Counted from the stretch's first letter, positions 37,301-42,914 are shown. The stretch is DNA of 52,834 bases from JAKJGV01 sp964617565 (GCA_964617565.1 CAZTYH010000013.1:1-52834), one strand, 5' to 3'. Numbers and translations are program-made. The notes: generated from the letters alone by a model not told the origin.

Positions 37301-38569
37301 GATGCCCGGTCGGCCGGTGCACAGTGGCGATTGTCCGGCGGCAGCTATTATGATAGCGGTGCGTTGCTGGAAGTGGACGCGGGAACCTATACCGTTGAGT
37401 TCAAGGGGTTGGATGGCTGGACCACTCCGCCGACACAGCAGGTCGCCGTGGTGTCCAACAGCATCGCGCAGATTCTCGGGACGTATTACCAGTACGAGGT
37501 CGTTCCGACGAATATCTTCGGATTGTTCCTGAAACCGCGCGGTATTGCGTTCGATTCGCAGCGCCGCCTGCATGTCGCCGACAGTGACAATCACCGCATC
37601 GTGGTTTACGACACGAGGTTGAACGTCATCACGAACTATGGCGGGACCAACGCATCCAGCGCGGTCGGGATGTTCAACCAGCCGTTCTCCGTGGCTTTCG
37701 ACAGCAGCGATAACCTGTATGTCGCGGATGGACACAACTTCCGCATCCAGCGCCGGAACGCCCAAACCGGCGCCTGGACAATTCTGCCCACAAACGGCGC
37801 AGGGATCGGCTCCTTCAATCCGCCGCGCGACGTCGCGGTGGATCGTCGCACCAACCTGTATGTTGCGGACGACATCAACAACAGGGTATTGATGTTCACC
37901 CAGACCAGTGGAACCTGGAAGGTGCTGGTGACGAACGGATTCAACGCGGGCCAGACCCGGGCGCCGGTCGGAGTTGAAGTGGACCGGGAAGACCGTCTAT
38001 ATATATCGGACTGGGCGGGAACCAATATCAGGGGGCGCGTGTTGCTGTTCGACACAAATAGAGTGTACGTGAAGCAGGTGGGCAACACGAACACCGCCAT
38101 GGGAGCGTTGCAGGTTCCTTATCGCATGAGCATCGGGCTGACCAATGAGTTGTATGTGGTGGACCGGGAGCGTGACAGCGTACTCCGGTTCAATGGAAGC
38201 AATGCGTGGGATGTGATCGTCGGCCCCGGCTTGCTGAAGAGGCCGGAAGGGGTTGCATGGGAGGATCGCGGCTACCTGTATATAGCGGATACGGAAAACA
38301 ACCGGATTATCCGAGTGCTTTTGCAGCCGTTGTCAACGGAAGTGCCCCCGACCATGGGTGGTATGGTCCCGGGCCCCGGCGGAATGACAATATCGTGGTT
38401 GGGCGCGCTGGGATGGTTCTATACATTGGAATACACGGATACGGGCTTTGACCCGTGGTTTGCGGTGTCCGGTTGTGGATTGATACCCGGCATTGACGCG
38501 ATTATGAGTTGCACCGACACGAATAACATGGGAATTCCATCAAGGATATATAGAATCGTGTATTACTAG
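22373..38569 (+). CDS. Giant secreted multidomain surface protein (TSP3, LamG, vWA, PEGA-like, choice-of-anchor L, NHL)
   Basis: About 5,400 residues as drawn (two gaps make the true length larger). In order: signal peptide; two homologous 125-residue FAIN-type domains (about 31-283); calcium-binding thrombospondin type-3 repeats (DSDGDGLPDWWE pattern); LamG-like domains; PEGA-like repeats; two von Willebrand A domains with an intact MIDAS start (FVLDVSGSM, about 1987 and again from base 35065); one choice-of-anchor L domain (ASDEYPEYVNSQFNDAF, base about 31570-32270); an NHL beta-propeller (37510-38330); and a C-terminal YTLEYTD...RIYRIVYY domain common in Verrucomicrobia-type surface proteins. 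The ATG at 22373 has GGGAG just upstream. It lies 12 bases before the secretin gene, so it is probably exported by or displayed on the pilus-like machine. The vWA content recalls PilY1, but no PilY1 C-terminal domain is seen. Confidence 0.85.
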   Translation: MKTYHNRCRAVLGGLLIAAGVMLCSTAYGQSVSGFAINRSTWDDSAPPPGDGDGLGDLVVGVWAGASTISGPPLSAFVVASGALPFAYDSSYPYTNTVPGDGSYQVVAWVDGNSDGAYNDGEPRSTASFFTISATNGTLSVQGVNLVVEDPAQPTSFSISGFAINQSRWADANPSMNPPGDGDGAGDIAVGIWAGGSEILGPPLGFQVVASGAMPFPLSASYPFTVTLPTNGNFQAVAWVDADSSGSYEIGEPRSVPYTFSVAVGTGGLVTIVGVTLPVLDSTDGDNLPDWWEAFWFQGSQDPLRWTDADDPDQDGLTNFDEYRISIAGFGMDMISPANWDSDGDDMDDYWEWKYFFQSLSIGLDPTDPTDTTEDPDGDGLSNWQEYCGVDGHPRMEADVVVDGVSRGRLTAYPADDLNPLDIDTDFDLLIDSFEAAWYDPNNDIDPRVGVLTNQPNISADYNLSIASGDPDGDGLTSYREMCLHQDLREGSANGHMWVWENLVPFPQTDYYADTQSKERVRVCLMSTAGADLNLGLVMDQTIPAFTNRYNLRNHAWTDPSPGTGYNYADETIPPGWDSDGDTLPDGWEVQFGLDPRDPGGPLNWDNGPFGDPDGDGIMNWDEYVGPDGLRSATFPFINGTGDETNPNQYNHRPDSTYKWRWYPTNAPHSTLVSPRAGLGISRAETLGSALPTASLGVDSGQDSDGDGYTDLEEIYILRTSPVHSGDPFHPKAALITDADGIIIPDPEPEPGSGSMPAGVREDLVRQNWTIECYVKLLDTGLSGHLFRYQTRLGAQASLVYGLELTNNVPILWAQFATIRTNVTANALPTNQWVHLAGVWDSVNRSMSLYLDGVLQMSLNINSTDNAGKWMYPATNELAFAVSPDGSFVDNLMLDEIRIWGHARTADQINRYSRQLVPQNLADDVWVDVDAEPGRRLFTGRIAGPDFVLVNGGSLFEGQPGTVLSNVLTTFIFHPGSPGVFDERESVWIDKNENGVFDTGTDVLLWQGENPMKEGELGVPLNALREPQVLAKVLYTDKDQSGGFTRNPLLAYYRFDDGGDDAEDFVRKAKNSLTGSHSENYAFGDRGYALPTNNFSWVTVDAAPTYGATTRHADDSDGDGLPDSWEIMYGLDPYDDGTLGESAPGARNGPNGAQGDPDGDGLINLYEYWSSTNPREADTSGNGVLDAEEDLDGDGLSNLLEQEQGSRPDLVDTDDDGLIDFEEYVMGTNPADPSDPPVSRAIELGGGVSDYLELPPALKQRLPEWTVEAWVKPASVAGGEGIIVRRVVEQLPSGSNAVNYALGLESDGVGGLRAYVEYSTVLGQRRVVRGGAVPTGVWTHVSALYSNATLAIFTNGVLAVSSNSALFNSPKINGRGGHTFLRMGEGFAGRIDEVRIWSSGRTAGQIATNWNRTVPRSSDGLVHYFRFDDGQAVTNILPFGPFHQPAGAQDFTYTNDWNKHWRHAAVLKGNVAFVEPDGVLGPPSLRVLLSPADAVVAGAQWSLNGGAWQNSGTTLFDLPAGIHSILYRTLSGWTAPGEEVVALSNGVATVITRSYLRNGALSIVIQPTELQDAVRWKVDGGAARTSGEIVENLSPGGHLVEYTSPSGWIPPTSESVLIPAGTTVSLVRTYSPNIGFIRVNIGPTNALVDGAQWRVNDGLWNNSGAVVAVPVGTHTIGYLKIPNWIPPATDVVTVAYSVTTTLTRVYTENPNEDSDSDGLPDWWEVLYGLDPYDATGINGADGDPDGDGLNNYYEYLSGTDPMNVDTNGDGTWDGDEDLDGDGLTNIEEQHWRTRPDIADTDDDGLTDFEELDSSLFKPDEWHGRRITSPVFSRSPWIQRGMQLTGAPQEASPTVSEYLNQSEWLVDLWYMPTNAAVSGVLAQRVTTAGLTNFALRLQAGVPVVEFQTPTGVRQQLVGGAAIPVNAWTRLAAAWNQETKSLELSVNQRSYQSQLLVSSCARGEGRVEIGGTGVLGYMDEVILRNPVVQDVVFVLDVSGSMAGERIESLKRTTKLALDLLPTDIPVAIVTFATEATNITQGFSLDRRQAKRLVDELKAEGSTAYRAALSELTNTVAKWSTYERHLALFLSDGEPFPEEETPTSQDILGVSDKQITVDTIGFLLENPDELQRISTLTGGTYYEAASETGLQEAFGSILRKLYKVRYVFDDGGVTAEDVEHPLNWDFALSNVVFTTDAYVDAALTGDIETGMPEWWQSLFFGDQDVEQWGDADGDGLSNLYEYWCDTHPLKADSNGDGILDGDEDYDGDGLKNLDEQIHGSDPRLADTDDDGLDDLAEKVAGTSPANSLMPLKLQALVLGGSATDYLDTPNQSRFALKDFTIEAWVNPDAGWGGDGYVVRRNVEAGVTNYFLSVDGSLRPSAGFGEYRVTAPSAITADGATWTHLAATYDSVAQELRLYVNGTEVAVQVCGANPRRSGVGPLIQRVGEGFDGQLIEVRLWNVVRSPSAIATRMWTTLSGSEEGLAAYYRFDDGTRWRTAPSVIGTSGNNLTGGLPDPSINPWLWGQVEDYALSHVQKDWQKRWRNSATIRGSVSFTNAPGVVAPLPAVRVMLMPGAAVGAGAQWSMNGGPWQNSGDTVTLSDTNNLVVNITYRTISGWTAPLFETLTISNGVTTTLTRHYAENGSLTVHLEPGEVTDSAGFSVDGSEFVPSGSSISNLSPGLHLVVYQPLDGWAHPDAEYVWIEEGEHVEIVRSYIPNYGWLQVFIEPAGARAAGAQWTVDGTNYFSSGSEVLLVTGEYTIAFSRVAEWDEPADINTFLTPLLVTNYTGTYTFVPDKDSDGDXXXXXXXXXXXXXXXXXXXXXXXXXXXXXXXXXXTRPDRPDTDDDGWTDYQELNIGLLKPDMWHGHRITSPTWSRSPLLFRGFLLDGGAGVQVPSGPSGDRFDLAVWTLECWIMPTNGLQTGDLIIRTTTAGQTNFALRLVNNVPRVHFSNMTGQEEFVAGAFAIPTDEWTHVAGVWDAFNKSLSLYVNGVSYQSKASLLNCARGAGATRLGGGIQGVMDEVRIWRVARTSGEIADFMNSIGGESLGEPETGTGPTPGGDGDIEVATTDLADKLLEALTEGNVVPAGVSNLTASFTGVAIAAGTYKNFPDLPGVRPYNGIILSTGNAKDAASTNTSPSKTTNLGLGGDSEMTALVSSPTFDAITLTLTFTTDASVEGLSFNVLFASDEYPEYVNSQFNDAFAAFLDGDNITFDQNGKPLTVNNNFFLLDNDPWHPGHPAKTNATPVSLFLEYDGLTPLLVTSWPLTPGTHTLKLMIADAGDSILDSAVFLSNFKFSMSGSAGTGIAPPPDIGTSPSLDPTGSKLVAHYMFDDGGDDAEDFVNPLNWDYSISGVGTRLTAASYANVFGIFDQDADGIPDWWEQMWFGSPTGADPKGDPDSDGLNNLYEYLCDTHPLNPDTDGDGVLDGDEDYDGDGLTNHDEQLHRTDPRIADTDDDGISDMEEKLLGTAGDNSLNPWEVKALLLDGGAGDYLDLPIQTRFALDNFTIESWVNPATGWGGDGYVIRRNIEPGVTNYFLSIDSSMQPRAGFGAFSVTGPSAIPSDEWTHLAVTYEHTSQELVLYVNATQVASVVCSQNPRTRGAGPLVQRIGEGFDGMLNEFRLWSITLNASNIAQKMNSILNGAEDGLVSYYRFDDGTRWSPSPVLIGTSGNNITNGAGGAVSPAIAPWQWGQVEDYALYHVQRDWMRHWRDSATIRGNVGFQALPAVRVVLGPSAALDAGAQWAIDGGPWRESGDAAVVSDTNNPTVTITYRTIEGWTAPVTETLVASNGVTTTLTRNYLKNGSLTIHLLPSSLTNSTAFSVDGGTFVPSGTRVENLSPGLHSVAYLPVSGWIEPTNETVTIGENESVVLTRTYISTDGSLQVLIEPSGARDAGARWTVNGTNFFNSGAIMPLATGTYSVAFRDVAAWDRPANINVTVSPAAQTNVTGTYIFAPDKDSDGDGLPDWWELLYGLDPFDATGDNGANGDPDGDGLHNIYEYWSGTDPHNVDTNGDGVWDGDEDADGDGLTNLLEQEYGTRPDQLDTDDDGWTDYEELDVSLVKPDVWHGRRITSPVYSRAPWVQRSMRMTGVSLPTSETVAEYLNQGEWEIDLWYMPTNAAPVTGRLAQRVTTAGLTNFALRLENSVPVVEFQTPLGERHRVVGGAAIPANEWTRLAASWSPETKALELMVNDRSFQAQLLISTCARGTGTVEVGGPGVFGYMDEVTFRNPAVQDVIFVLDVSGSMFGSRIEALKATAKAALDLLPKDVPISIIKFSSEATNITQGFTLDRRRAKQLIDGLVAEGATAYRLALAELTNTVARWSDEDRHVALFLSDGEPFPEDQQPTLDDILAVKERQIVVDTIGFLLADATYLKQISDVTGGTFYNVASDKQLQEAFEKILRRLYKVRYVFDDGGVTAEDVEHPLNWAFALSNVVFATEQYVDAALTGDFETGLPTWWLDLFFGEGGAESWADADNDGLSNLYEYWSDSHPLRADTDADGVLDGDEDYDGXXXXXXXXXXXXXXXXXXXXXXXXXXXXXXXXXXFLSVDSSRRPQAGFGQHRVVGPTALPTDAWTHLAATYDNVSQELVLYVNGAAVTNTICSENPRFSGVGPLVQRIGENWNGMIEEVRLWNVVRSPTQIDTWQQNLLAGTEEGLIAYYRFDDGTRWRSAAPVIGTSGNNITNGVSAVNPAIVPWQWGQVEDFALGYVQKDWTNRWRHSASIRGNATFTNAPGAVQPQPSVRILLYPAEAVAEGGKWSLGGGLWRDSGDVVSIIGTNYTVNITYRSVEGWTSPTNETLTLTNGQFLTLTRYYQKNGTLTYTLEPVAARTAGARWSVNGGITWQLSDVTVSNLSPGNQAVVFNTIPGWITPAPTNVVIPEGGDVYEIATYEPVIGRLYVMIQPVDAISSGALWRVNLGPWTNSGTYADLAYGGHIVEFLPLPGWRTPDAQSISITDPSVITITGVYSRITGIEVYIEPADARSAGAQWRLSGGSYYDSGALLEVDAGTYTVEFKGLDGWTTPPTQQVAVVSNSIAQILGTYYQYEVVPTNIFGLFLKPRGIAFDSQRRLHVADSDNHRIVVYDTRLNVITNYGGTNASSAVGMFNQPFSVAFDSSDNLYVADGHNFRIQRRNAQTGAWTILPTNGAGIGSFNPPRDVAVDRRTNLYVADDINNRVLMFTQTSGTWKVLVTNGFNAGQTRAPVGVEVDREDRLYISDWAGTNIRGRVLLFDTNRVYVKQVGNTNTAMGALQVPYRMSIGLTNELYVVDRERDSVLRFNGSNAWDVIVGPGLLKRPEGVAWEDRGYLYIADTENNRIIRVLLQPLSTEVPPTMGGMVPGPGGMTISWLGALGWFYTLEYTDTGFDPWFAVSGCGLIPGIDAIMSCTDTNNMGIPSRIYRIVYY
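27509..30751 (+). repeat. Unit I of a threefold large internal repeat in the giant gene (vWA version)
   Basis: This 3.2-kb unit encodes TSP3, a LamG domain interrupted by a vWA domain, TSP3, a second LamG domain and PEGA-like repeats. It begins at the codons for DSDSDGLPDWWEVLYGLDP. Units II (30752) and III (34235) follow the same order. The copies differ at many codons, so the duplication is old. Confidence 0.75.
30752..34234 (+). repeat. Unit II of the threefold repeat (choice-of-anchor L version)
   Basis: Same order as unit I, but the interrupted LamG domain carries a choice-of-anchor L domain (about 31570-32270) where units I and III carry vWA. A 100-N gap lies in its first TSP3 stretch. 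Confidence 0.75.
30769..30868. other. Assembly gap of 100 N in the giant gene (first)
   Basis: It interrupts a TSP3 block after DKDSDGD and resumes at TRPDRPDTDDDGW. The matching stretch of unit III is 75 residues, about 225 bases, so the placeholder probably understates the gap by some 120 bases. Confidence 0.95.
34235..37030 (+). repeat. Unit III of the threefold repeat (second vWA version)
   Basis: It begins at DSDGDGLPDWWELLYGLDP and repeats TSP3, LamG with inserted vWA, TSP3, LamG and PEGA-like order, continuing into extra PEGA-like copies up to about 37500. The end of the unit is approximate. A 100-N gap lies across its second TSP3/LamG junction. Confidence 0.7.
35896..35995. other. 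Assembly gap of 100 N in the giant gene (second)
   Basis: It interrupts the sequence after GDEDYDG and resumes at FLSVDSSRR. The matching stretch of unit II is about 102 residues (306 bases), so about 200 bases more than the placeholder may be missing. Confidence 0.95.
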
Positions 38570-38581
38570 AGGGACGTGAAT

Positions 38582-40474
38582 ATGAGAAAAATAAACCTGT
38601 TGATCAGCGTTTGCATTGCGACGGTGATCGTGAGCGGTGGCTGGGTTTCGGCACAGGAAGAGGACTGGGCCGAGGATCTGCTGGTAGCCGAAGATGTCCC
38701 CGCGGATTTGGTGGAGCTTGATCCTGAAGTGGAGGAAACTCCTCCTCCCGCGACAGAGCCGGAGGTGCTGCCACCCGCTGAGGGGCCGTTGCCGGTCATC
38801 CCCGAAGAGGGCGAACCCGTCGCGCTTGAGGATGCCCCGCCATCCGAACCCGTCGCGCTTGAGGATATCCCCCCATCCGAACCCGCTCCGCTTGAAGAGG
38901 TGCCGGCTTTCGAAGACGAAGAGGAAGATGATGTTTATGTCGCGGAAGGCGCGCCAACCGAGGCCATGGCCGAACTGATCGAATTGACTCCGGAAGAAGG
39001 GATGCCGGGATTGGCCGCGCCCGACGCTCCACGCGAGGGTCTTATTTCCGTAACATTGGACAGTGTTCCTCTTCAGGATGTCGTCCGTATGTTCGCGCGT
39101 ATTTCCGGAGCCAATATCGTGTCCGGCACGAACCTTATCGGCACGGTGACCGTCAGTCTGAAAGATGTCGAATGGCAGCCTGCACTGCGCACCATTCTCG
39201 ATACGGCAGGCATGACACTCGTCATGAAGAGTCCCGGCATATATAGCGTCGTCTCCAAGTCGGAAGCGGCCGCTGCGCCGGTCACGATAGATACGATTCA
39301 GCTTCGTTTTACAACGGTGTCCAACGTACTTCCCGTGGTTCAACGAATGCTGGTCAGCTCCAATTCGTCTGTAGCCGCATTCCCGTCCGCGAATTCCATT
39401 ATCGTTCAGGAAACGTCCGAGCGGTTGGCGGTTATCAAGGACGTGGTGGAACGCATTGATCGCCCGCGGCCCCAGGTCTTCATCGAAGCCAAGTTTGTTG
39501 AGCTGAACGACGAGGCCATCAAGAATCTCGGAATCAATTGGCAGTCGCTGGCAGGCTATACCATCAGCGCGAGAGATCTGGTGTGGGCGTACAGCGAGGA
39601 GCGAAATTGGGATAGCAGCCGCGTTTCAACGTGGAGCCAGCTGGATTCGCGACAAAATATAGACACGCTGACAAAAACCTACGACATAGACGGCATCCTG
39701 AACAACTCGCAGCGTTCGGTGGTGGATACCATTGATGTGAGCCAGGACGTGGGGCTGGATATCTCGGATTCATTCACGAAAAGCGTCGCCGATGTAAGGG
39801 CGGCGGTCCTTTCGGCAGCGGATTTTGAAGTGACGCTCAGCGCGCTGAAGCAGGAAACGGGCGTCAGCGTCGTTTCGAATCCGCGCGTACTCGTGGCGAG
39901 CGGGGAGACGGCCAAGATTCATGTCGGCCGGAAAGATCCAAACTACGTCACGCGGCAGGAGCCGGGAGCTTCCGCCGGCACGGTCGTTACGCGGCGCGAG
40001 CTGAGCGAGACGCTGCCTTTTGTCGAGACCGGCGTTCGCGTGGACGTGCGGCCGACTGTTAACACGGAAACGAATATCACGCTGAAGATTATTCCCGAGC
40101 TGAGCCGGATTCTAGCCGTCCAGCGAGAAGGCGATCTTCCACCTATCATCACGCGGACCATTACATCGGAATTCAATCTTGAAAGCGGGCGAACGGTGGC
40201 CATTGGCGGTTTGACCTCTTCGGACGACCGGGAAGTGGTCAACAAGGTTCCGTTGCTGGGCGATATTCCATTGATCGGGAAGTACCTCTTCCGGCATACG
40301 AGGACCGAAAGAGTGCAGGATGAGGTCATCATTTTCGTGACGGTCGGCCTGGCCAGCGCCGAATCGCTTCACACCAGCGTAGGCATTCCGTCCGGCGGCC
40401 GCCTGATTCATCGCCATATGGCGTTGGAGGCGACGCGACTGGATGCGAACGGTTCTTCCGCGGGAGCGCCTTGA
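38582..40474 (+). CDS. pilQ: Secretin (PilQ/GspD family) outer-membrane channel
   Basis: A 630-residue precursor with a signal peptide (1-24). A long acidic, proline-rich linker follows (about 25-145, with repeats of the EPVALEDAPPS type), then an N0/STN-like domain at 153-227 and an N1-like domain at 235-293 ending RIDRPRPQVFIEAKFVEL. The secretin beta-barrel core (about 405-590) carries SNPRVLVASGETAKI and the family signature VPLLGDIPLIGKYLFR (556-571). It forms the oligomeric outer-membrane pore for pilus or substrate exit. The ATG at 38582 follows AGAGGGA at a good distance; a GTG at 38576 is possible. It lies 12 bases behind the giant gene. I use the pilQ symbol because pilMNO are adjacent; GspD is an alternative name. 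Confidence 0.88.
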   Translation: MRKINLLISVCIATVIVSGGWVSAQEEDWAEDLLVAEDVPADLVELDPEVEETPPPATEPEVLPPAEGPLPVIPEEGEPVALEDAPPSEPVALEDIPPSEPAPLEEVPAFEDEEEDDVYVAEGAPTEAMAELIELTPEEGMPGLAAPDAPREGLISVTLDSVPLQDVVRMFARISGANIVSGTNLIGTVTVSLKDVEWQPALRTILDTAGMTLVMKSPGIYSVVSKSEAAAAPVTIDTIQLRFTTVSNVLPVVQRMLVSSNSSVAAFPSANSIIVQETSERLAVIKDVVERIDRPRPQVFIEAKFVELNDEAIKNLGINWQSLAGYTISARDLVWAYSEERNWDSSRVSTWSQLDSRQNIDTLTKTYDIDGILNNSQRSVVDTIDVSQDVGLDISDSFTKSVADVRAAVLSAADFEVTLSALKQETGVSVVSNPRVLVASGETAKIHVGRKDPNYVTRQEPGASAGTVVTRRELSETLPFVETGVRVDVRPTVNTETNITLKIIPELSRILAVQREGDLPPIITRTITSEFNLESGRTVAIGGLTSSDDREVVNKVPLLGDIPLIGKYLFRHTRTERVQDEVIIFVTVGLASAESLHTSVGIPSGGRLIHRHMALEATRLDANGSSAGAP

Positions 40475-40542
40475 GCCGCTTCGGTTCCGGAAGAGAGGCG
40501 CAGGCGGCTTGACCGGATGCCGGGAGGCAAGGGGTCCGTTTT

Positions 40543-42267
40543 ATGAACATAGCTCCACACGGTATTTGGCGTTATGCCGTGCTGATCATTCTCCTCTTGA
40601 TGATTGCGGGAATTGCGGCGAGAGAAACGATTGATTCCATCAGCTCCCTGGTTGCAGAGGCGCACGAAGGGCGCATGATTTCCCCGGGATACCAATACCG
40701 CATCGTTGTTCTTCCTATTCTTGCCCTGACCATGGGCTTGCTGTTTCTTGCCGGGGCGCTGGGCGTATGGGCCATTCGTTCAACGGCCCAGATCGAAGGC
40801 CGACGACGAATCGGCCGGTTCGTGGATGCCATGGATTACCTGCGCGACGGCGTGTTGGCTGTGGACCTCAAAAGCCGCGTGACCGGCATGAATCCCGCCG
40901 CGCGGGCTTTCGCCGCAACCGACGCGGACGACAATTCAACGCTGGGCACGCTCTTCCCTTGTCTCGGCGTGCGGGAGCTTAACGCGCTTATGGATCATCA
41001 TTGGCCGCGCGAGGTGGAGGGCGTTCTCCGTACGGGAGACGATGTTCATGCGCTGCGCTTTCGCTCGCAGCCCATGGAAGATATGAGCCTGATTCTCATC
41101 AGCGATATCACCGGCCAGCGCTCGGACGAGATGAGGGCCAGGCAGGTGGCGCGACTTCAATTAATTGGCCGCATCGCCCGGGGTGTGGCGCACGATTTCA
41201 ACAATATTCTCTGTGCGATCTCGGGATACGCTTCCCTGCTGGAGCGTCAGAAAGCCTTGTCCGGCTCAAACGCGGATTCGTTGACAGGATTGATTCGTGA
41301 AGCCCAGCGTGGCGCGGCGGTCGCCGATCAGTTGCTTGATCTCAGCAGGACCGGCGTGCAGGGGATGCCCTGCCAGAACCTGGCGGAACGAGTGGAAAAA
41401 GCGGCAAACCTTCTGAAGATCGGGTTGGCGGCTGAGTGGCAGGTGATCCGGGATGTGGAAGGCTCGTTCGGACTCATTGCTTTAACTGACGCGCAAGTCG
41501 AACAGGTGATTGTCAATCTCGGGCTTCTGGCAGCGGACGAACAGGGTGCGCCCGGCCTTCTTCACATCCGCATGAGGGTGGACGAAAAGGCAACGGCCAG
41601 GGAGCGCCCGGGCGAGATTGCAGGTGTTGCGGTGATCTCCGCCTATGGAGCTGAGGAAAAGGGCATTACCAATGTGGCGGTGACAGGAACCCTGACCACG
41701 GCAGAGGAAGCGGGCGTGGTGGAGTCGGTGGTTCGCTCCGTATTGGAGGAAGTAGGCGGGCGGCTCGAGGTCTTGCGCTCGGGTGAGCGAAAGCATATTT
41801 ACCGTGTATATTTTCCCCGGTTTGTTGACTCGGGCAAGCGCATGTCCGCTTTGGCCGGTGTTTCGGAAGAGATTCGCACACGCATTGCCGGCTGGCATGT
41901 CCTGCTTGCAGTGACCCCGCGCGAGAGCCGCGCGCGGGTGGAACAGTACCTGGAGGATTTGGGGCTTGGGGTGGAGATCGCGGCGGACATCGTTTCTGCG
42001 CTGCAACACGTGGAGGCCGGCACGATATTACGCGGAATGGTTTTCGAGCGCTCCCTTCTGGGGGAAGAAGGCTTCGCTCTCGTCAAAGCGATTCGAAAGC
42101 TTCGCCCGCGTGCGGGCCTGGTGGTATTGACGGATTCCCCGCAGGATGTTCCGGCAGAATTGAAAACTACGGCCGTGTTCGAAACAGTAAATGCTTCGCC
42201 CGAAACGATTCTCCACGCCCTGCTTCGAGCCGAAGAATTGACGACAGGCGGTCGGATGGTCGGTTGA
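40543..42267 (+). CDS. Membrane-bound hybrid histidine kinase with degenerate ATPase and receiver domains
   Basis: A 574-residue protein: two membrane helices (about 10-27 and 55-77) framing a short periplasmic loop, a PAS-like domain (93-190, DAMDYLRDGVLAVDLKSRVTGMNPAA), a dimerisation helix with the phospho-histidine motif GVAHDFNNILCAISGY (H217), then an ATPase-like and a receiver-like region. The N-box retains only one Asn (VIVNLGLLAADE, N325), and I find no DxGxG G1 box. The receiver end has MVFERSLLGEEG where the phospho-aspartate should be. It may be a sensor or scaffold rather than an active kinase. It starts 68 bases after the secretin gene and is probably its co-transcribed regulator or a pilus signalling protein. 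Confidence 0.75.
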   Translation: MNIAPHGIWRYAVLIILLLMIAGIAARETIDSISSLVAEAHEGRMISPGYQYRIVVLPILALTMGLLFLAGALGVWAIRSTAQIEGRRRIGRFVDAMDYLRDGVLAVDLKSRVTGMNPAARAFAATDADDNSTLGTLFPCLGVRELNALMDHHWPREVEGVLRTGDDVHALRFRSQPMEDMSLILISDITGQRSDEMRARQVARLQLIGRIARGVAHDFNNILCAISGYASLLERQKALSGSNADSLTGLIREAQRGAAVADQLLDLSRTGVQGMPCQNLAERVEKAANLLKIGLAAEWQVIRDVEGSFGLIALTDAQVEQVIVNLGLLAADEQGAPGLLHIRMRVDEKATARERPGEIAGVAVISAYGAEEKGITNVAVTGTLTTAEEAGVVESVVRSVLEEVGGRLEVLRSGERKHIYRVYFPRFVDSGKRMSALAGVSEEIRTRIAGWHVLLAVTPRESRARVEQYLEDLGLGVEIAADIVSALQHVEAGTILRGMVFERSLLGEEGFALVKAIRKLRPRAGLVVLTDSPQDVPAELKTTAVFETVNASPETILHALLRAEELTTGGRMVG

Positions 42268-42302
42268 TTCGCTGCCCGGCTTCGTTCTACGCTGCGCTCC
42301 GG

Positions 42303-42551
42303 TCAGAGACGCTTCTTTGCAAATGCCCGACCAGATCGCGTCTTCAAATATCGCTCGAACTCGAGGGCTTGCTTTCGGTTTGTGAAAGCCACGCAGGTCT
42401 TCCACTTCCAGGGCATGAATGGCTTTGTGGCCGATACAGAGCCGGAATTGTGTTGATTCAGACGATCGTGCAGGGCTTCAGTGAATCCGGTGTAGAACCG
42501 ATCCGTCTCTTTCTCGCTCTGGATGATATAGACGTAGAAAAATGTATTCAT
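42303..42551 (-). CDS. GIY-YIG domain endonuclease, copy 1
   Basis: An 82-residue single-domain protein. It begins MNTFFYVYIIQSEKETDRFYTGFTEA (quoted in two parts: YVYIIQS is the GIY strand and RFYTGFT the YIG strand), followed by the helix with the catalytic Arg (LHDRLNQHNSG) and a C-terminal FERYLKTRSGRAFAKKRL. This is the length and layout of the small stand-alone GIY-YIG proteins common in environmental genomes. No partner domain is attached. It lacks a visible Shine-Dalgarno. Its DNA-cleaving role is inferred from the family; it may drive mobility of the surrounding 363-bp unit. Confidence 0.75.
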   Translation of the reverse strand: MNTFFYVYIIQSEKETDRFYTGFTEALHDRLNQHNSGSVSATKPFMPWKWKTCVAFTNRKQALEFERYLKTRSGRAFAKKRL

Positions 42552-42665
42552 GACTGGCGTGCCGAGGCGAAGTTCGGAGCGCTGAAGGGTCAGCCCGGCT
42601 TCGTTCCGGGCGCGAAGCGCCTCGGAACTACGCCGCGGCAGTCTTCGTTCTACGCTGCGCTCCGG

Positions 42666-42914
42666 TCAGAGACGCTTCTTTGCAAATGCCCGACCAGATC
42701 GCGTCTTCAAATATCGCTCGAACTCGAGGGCTTGCTTTCGGTTTGTGAAAGCCACGCAGGTCTTCCACTTCCAGGGCATGAATGGCTTTGTGGCCGATAC
42801 AGAGCCGGAATTGTGTTGATTCAGACGATCGTGCAGGGCTTCAGTGAATCCGGTGTAGAACCGATCCGTCTCTTTCTCGCTCTGGATGATATAGACGTAG
42901 AAAAATGTATTCAT
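42666..42914 (-). CDS. GIY-YIG domain endonuclease, copy 2
   Basis: Identical in sequence to the copy at 42303-42551, offset by exactly 363 bases. The frame is open far upstream to 43892, but that extension is antisense to the tRNA and the GT2 gene; the ATG at 42914 matches copy 1. It is the copy nearest the tRNA-His gene, whose 3' end is 122 bases away. If the duplication is real, this organism encodes two identical proteins here. Confidence 0.75.
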   Translation of the reverse strand: MNTFFYVYIIQSEKETDRFYTGFTEALHDRLNQHNSGSVSATKPFMPWKWKTCVAFTNRKQALEFERYLKTRSGRAFAKKRL

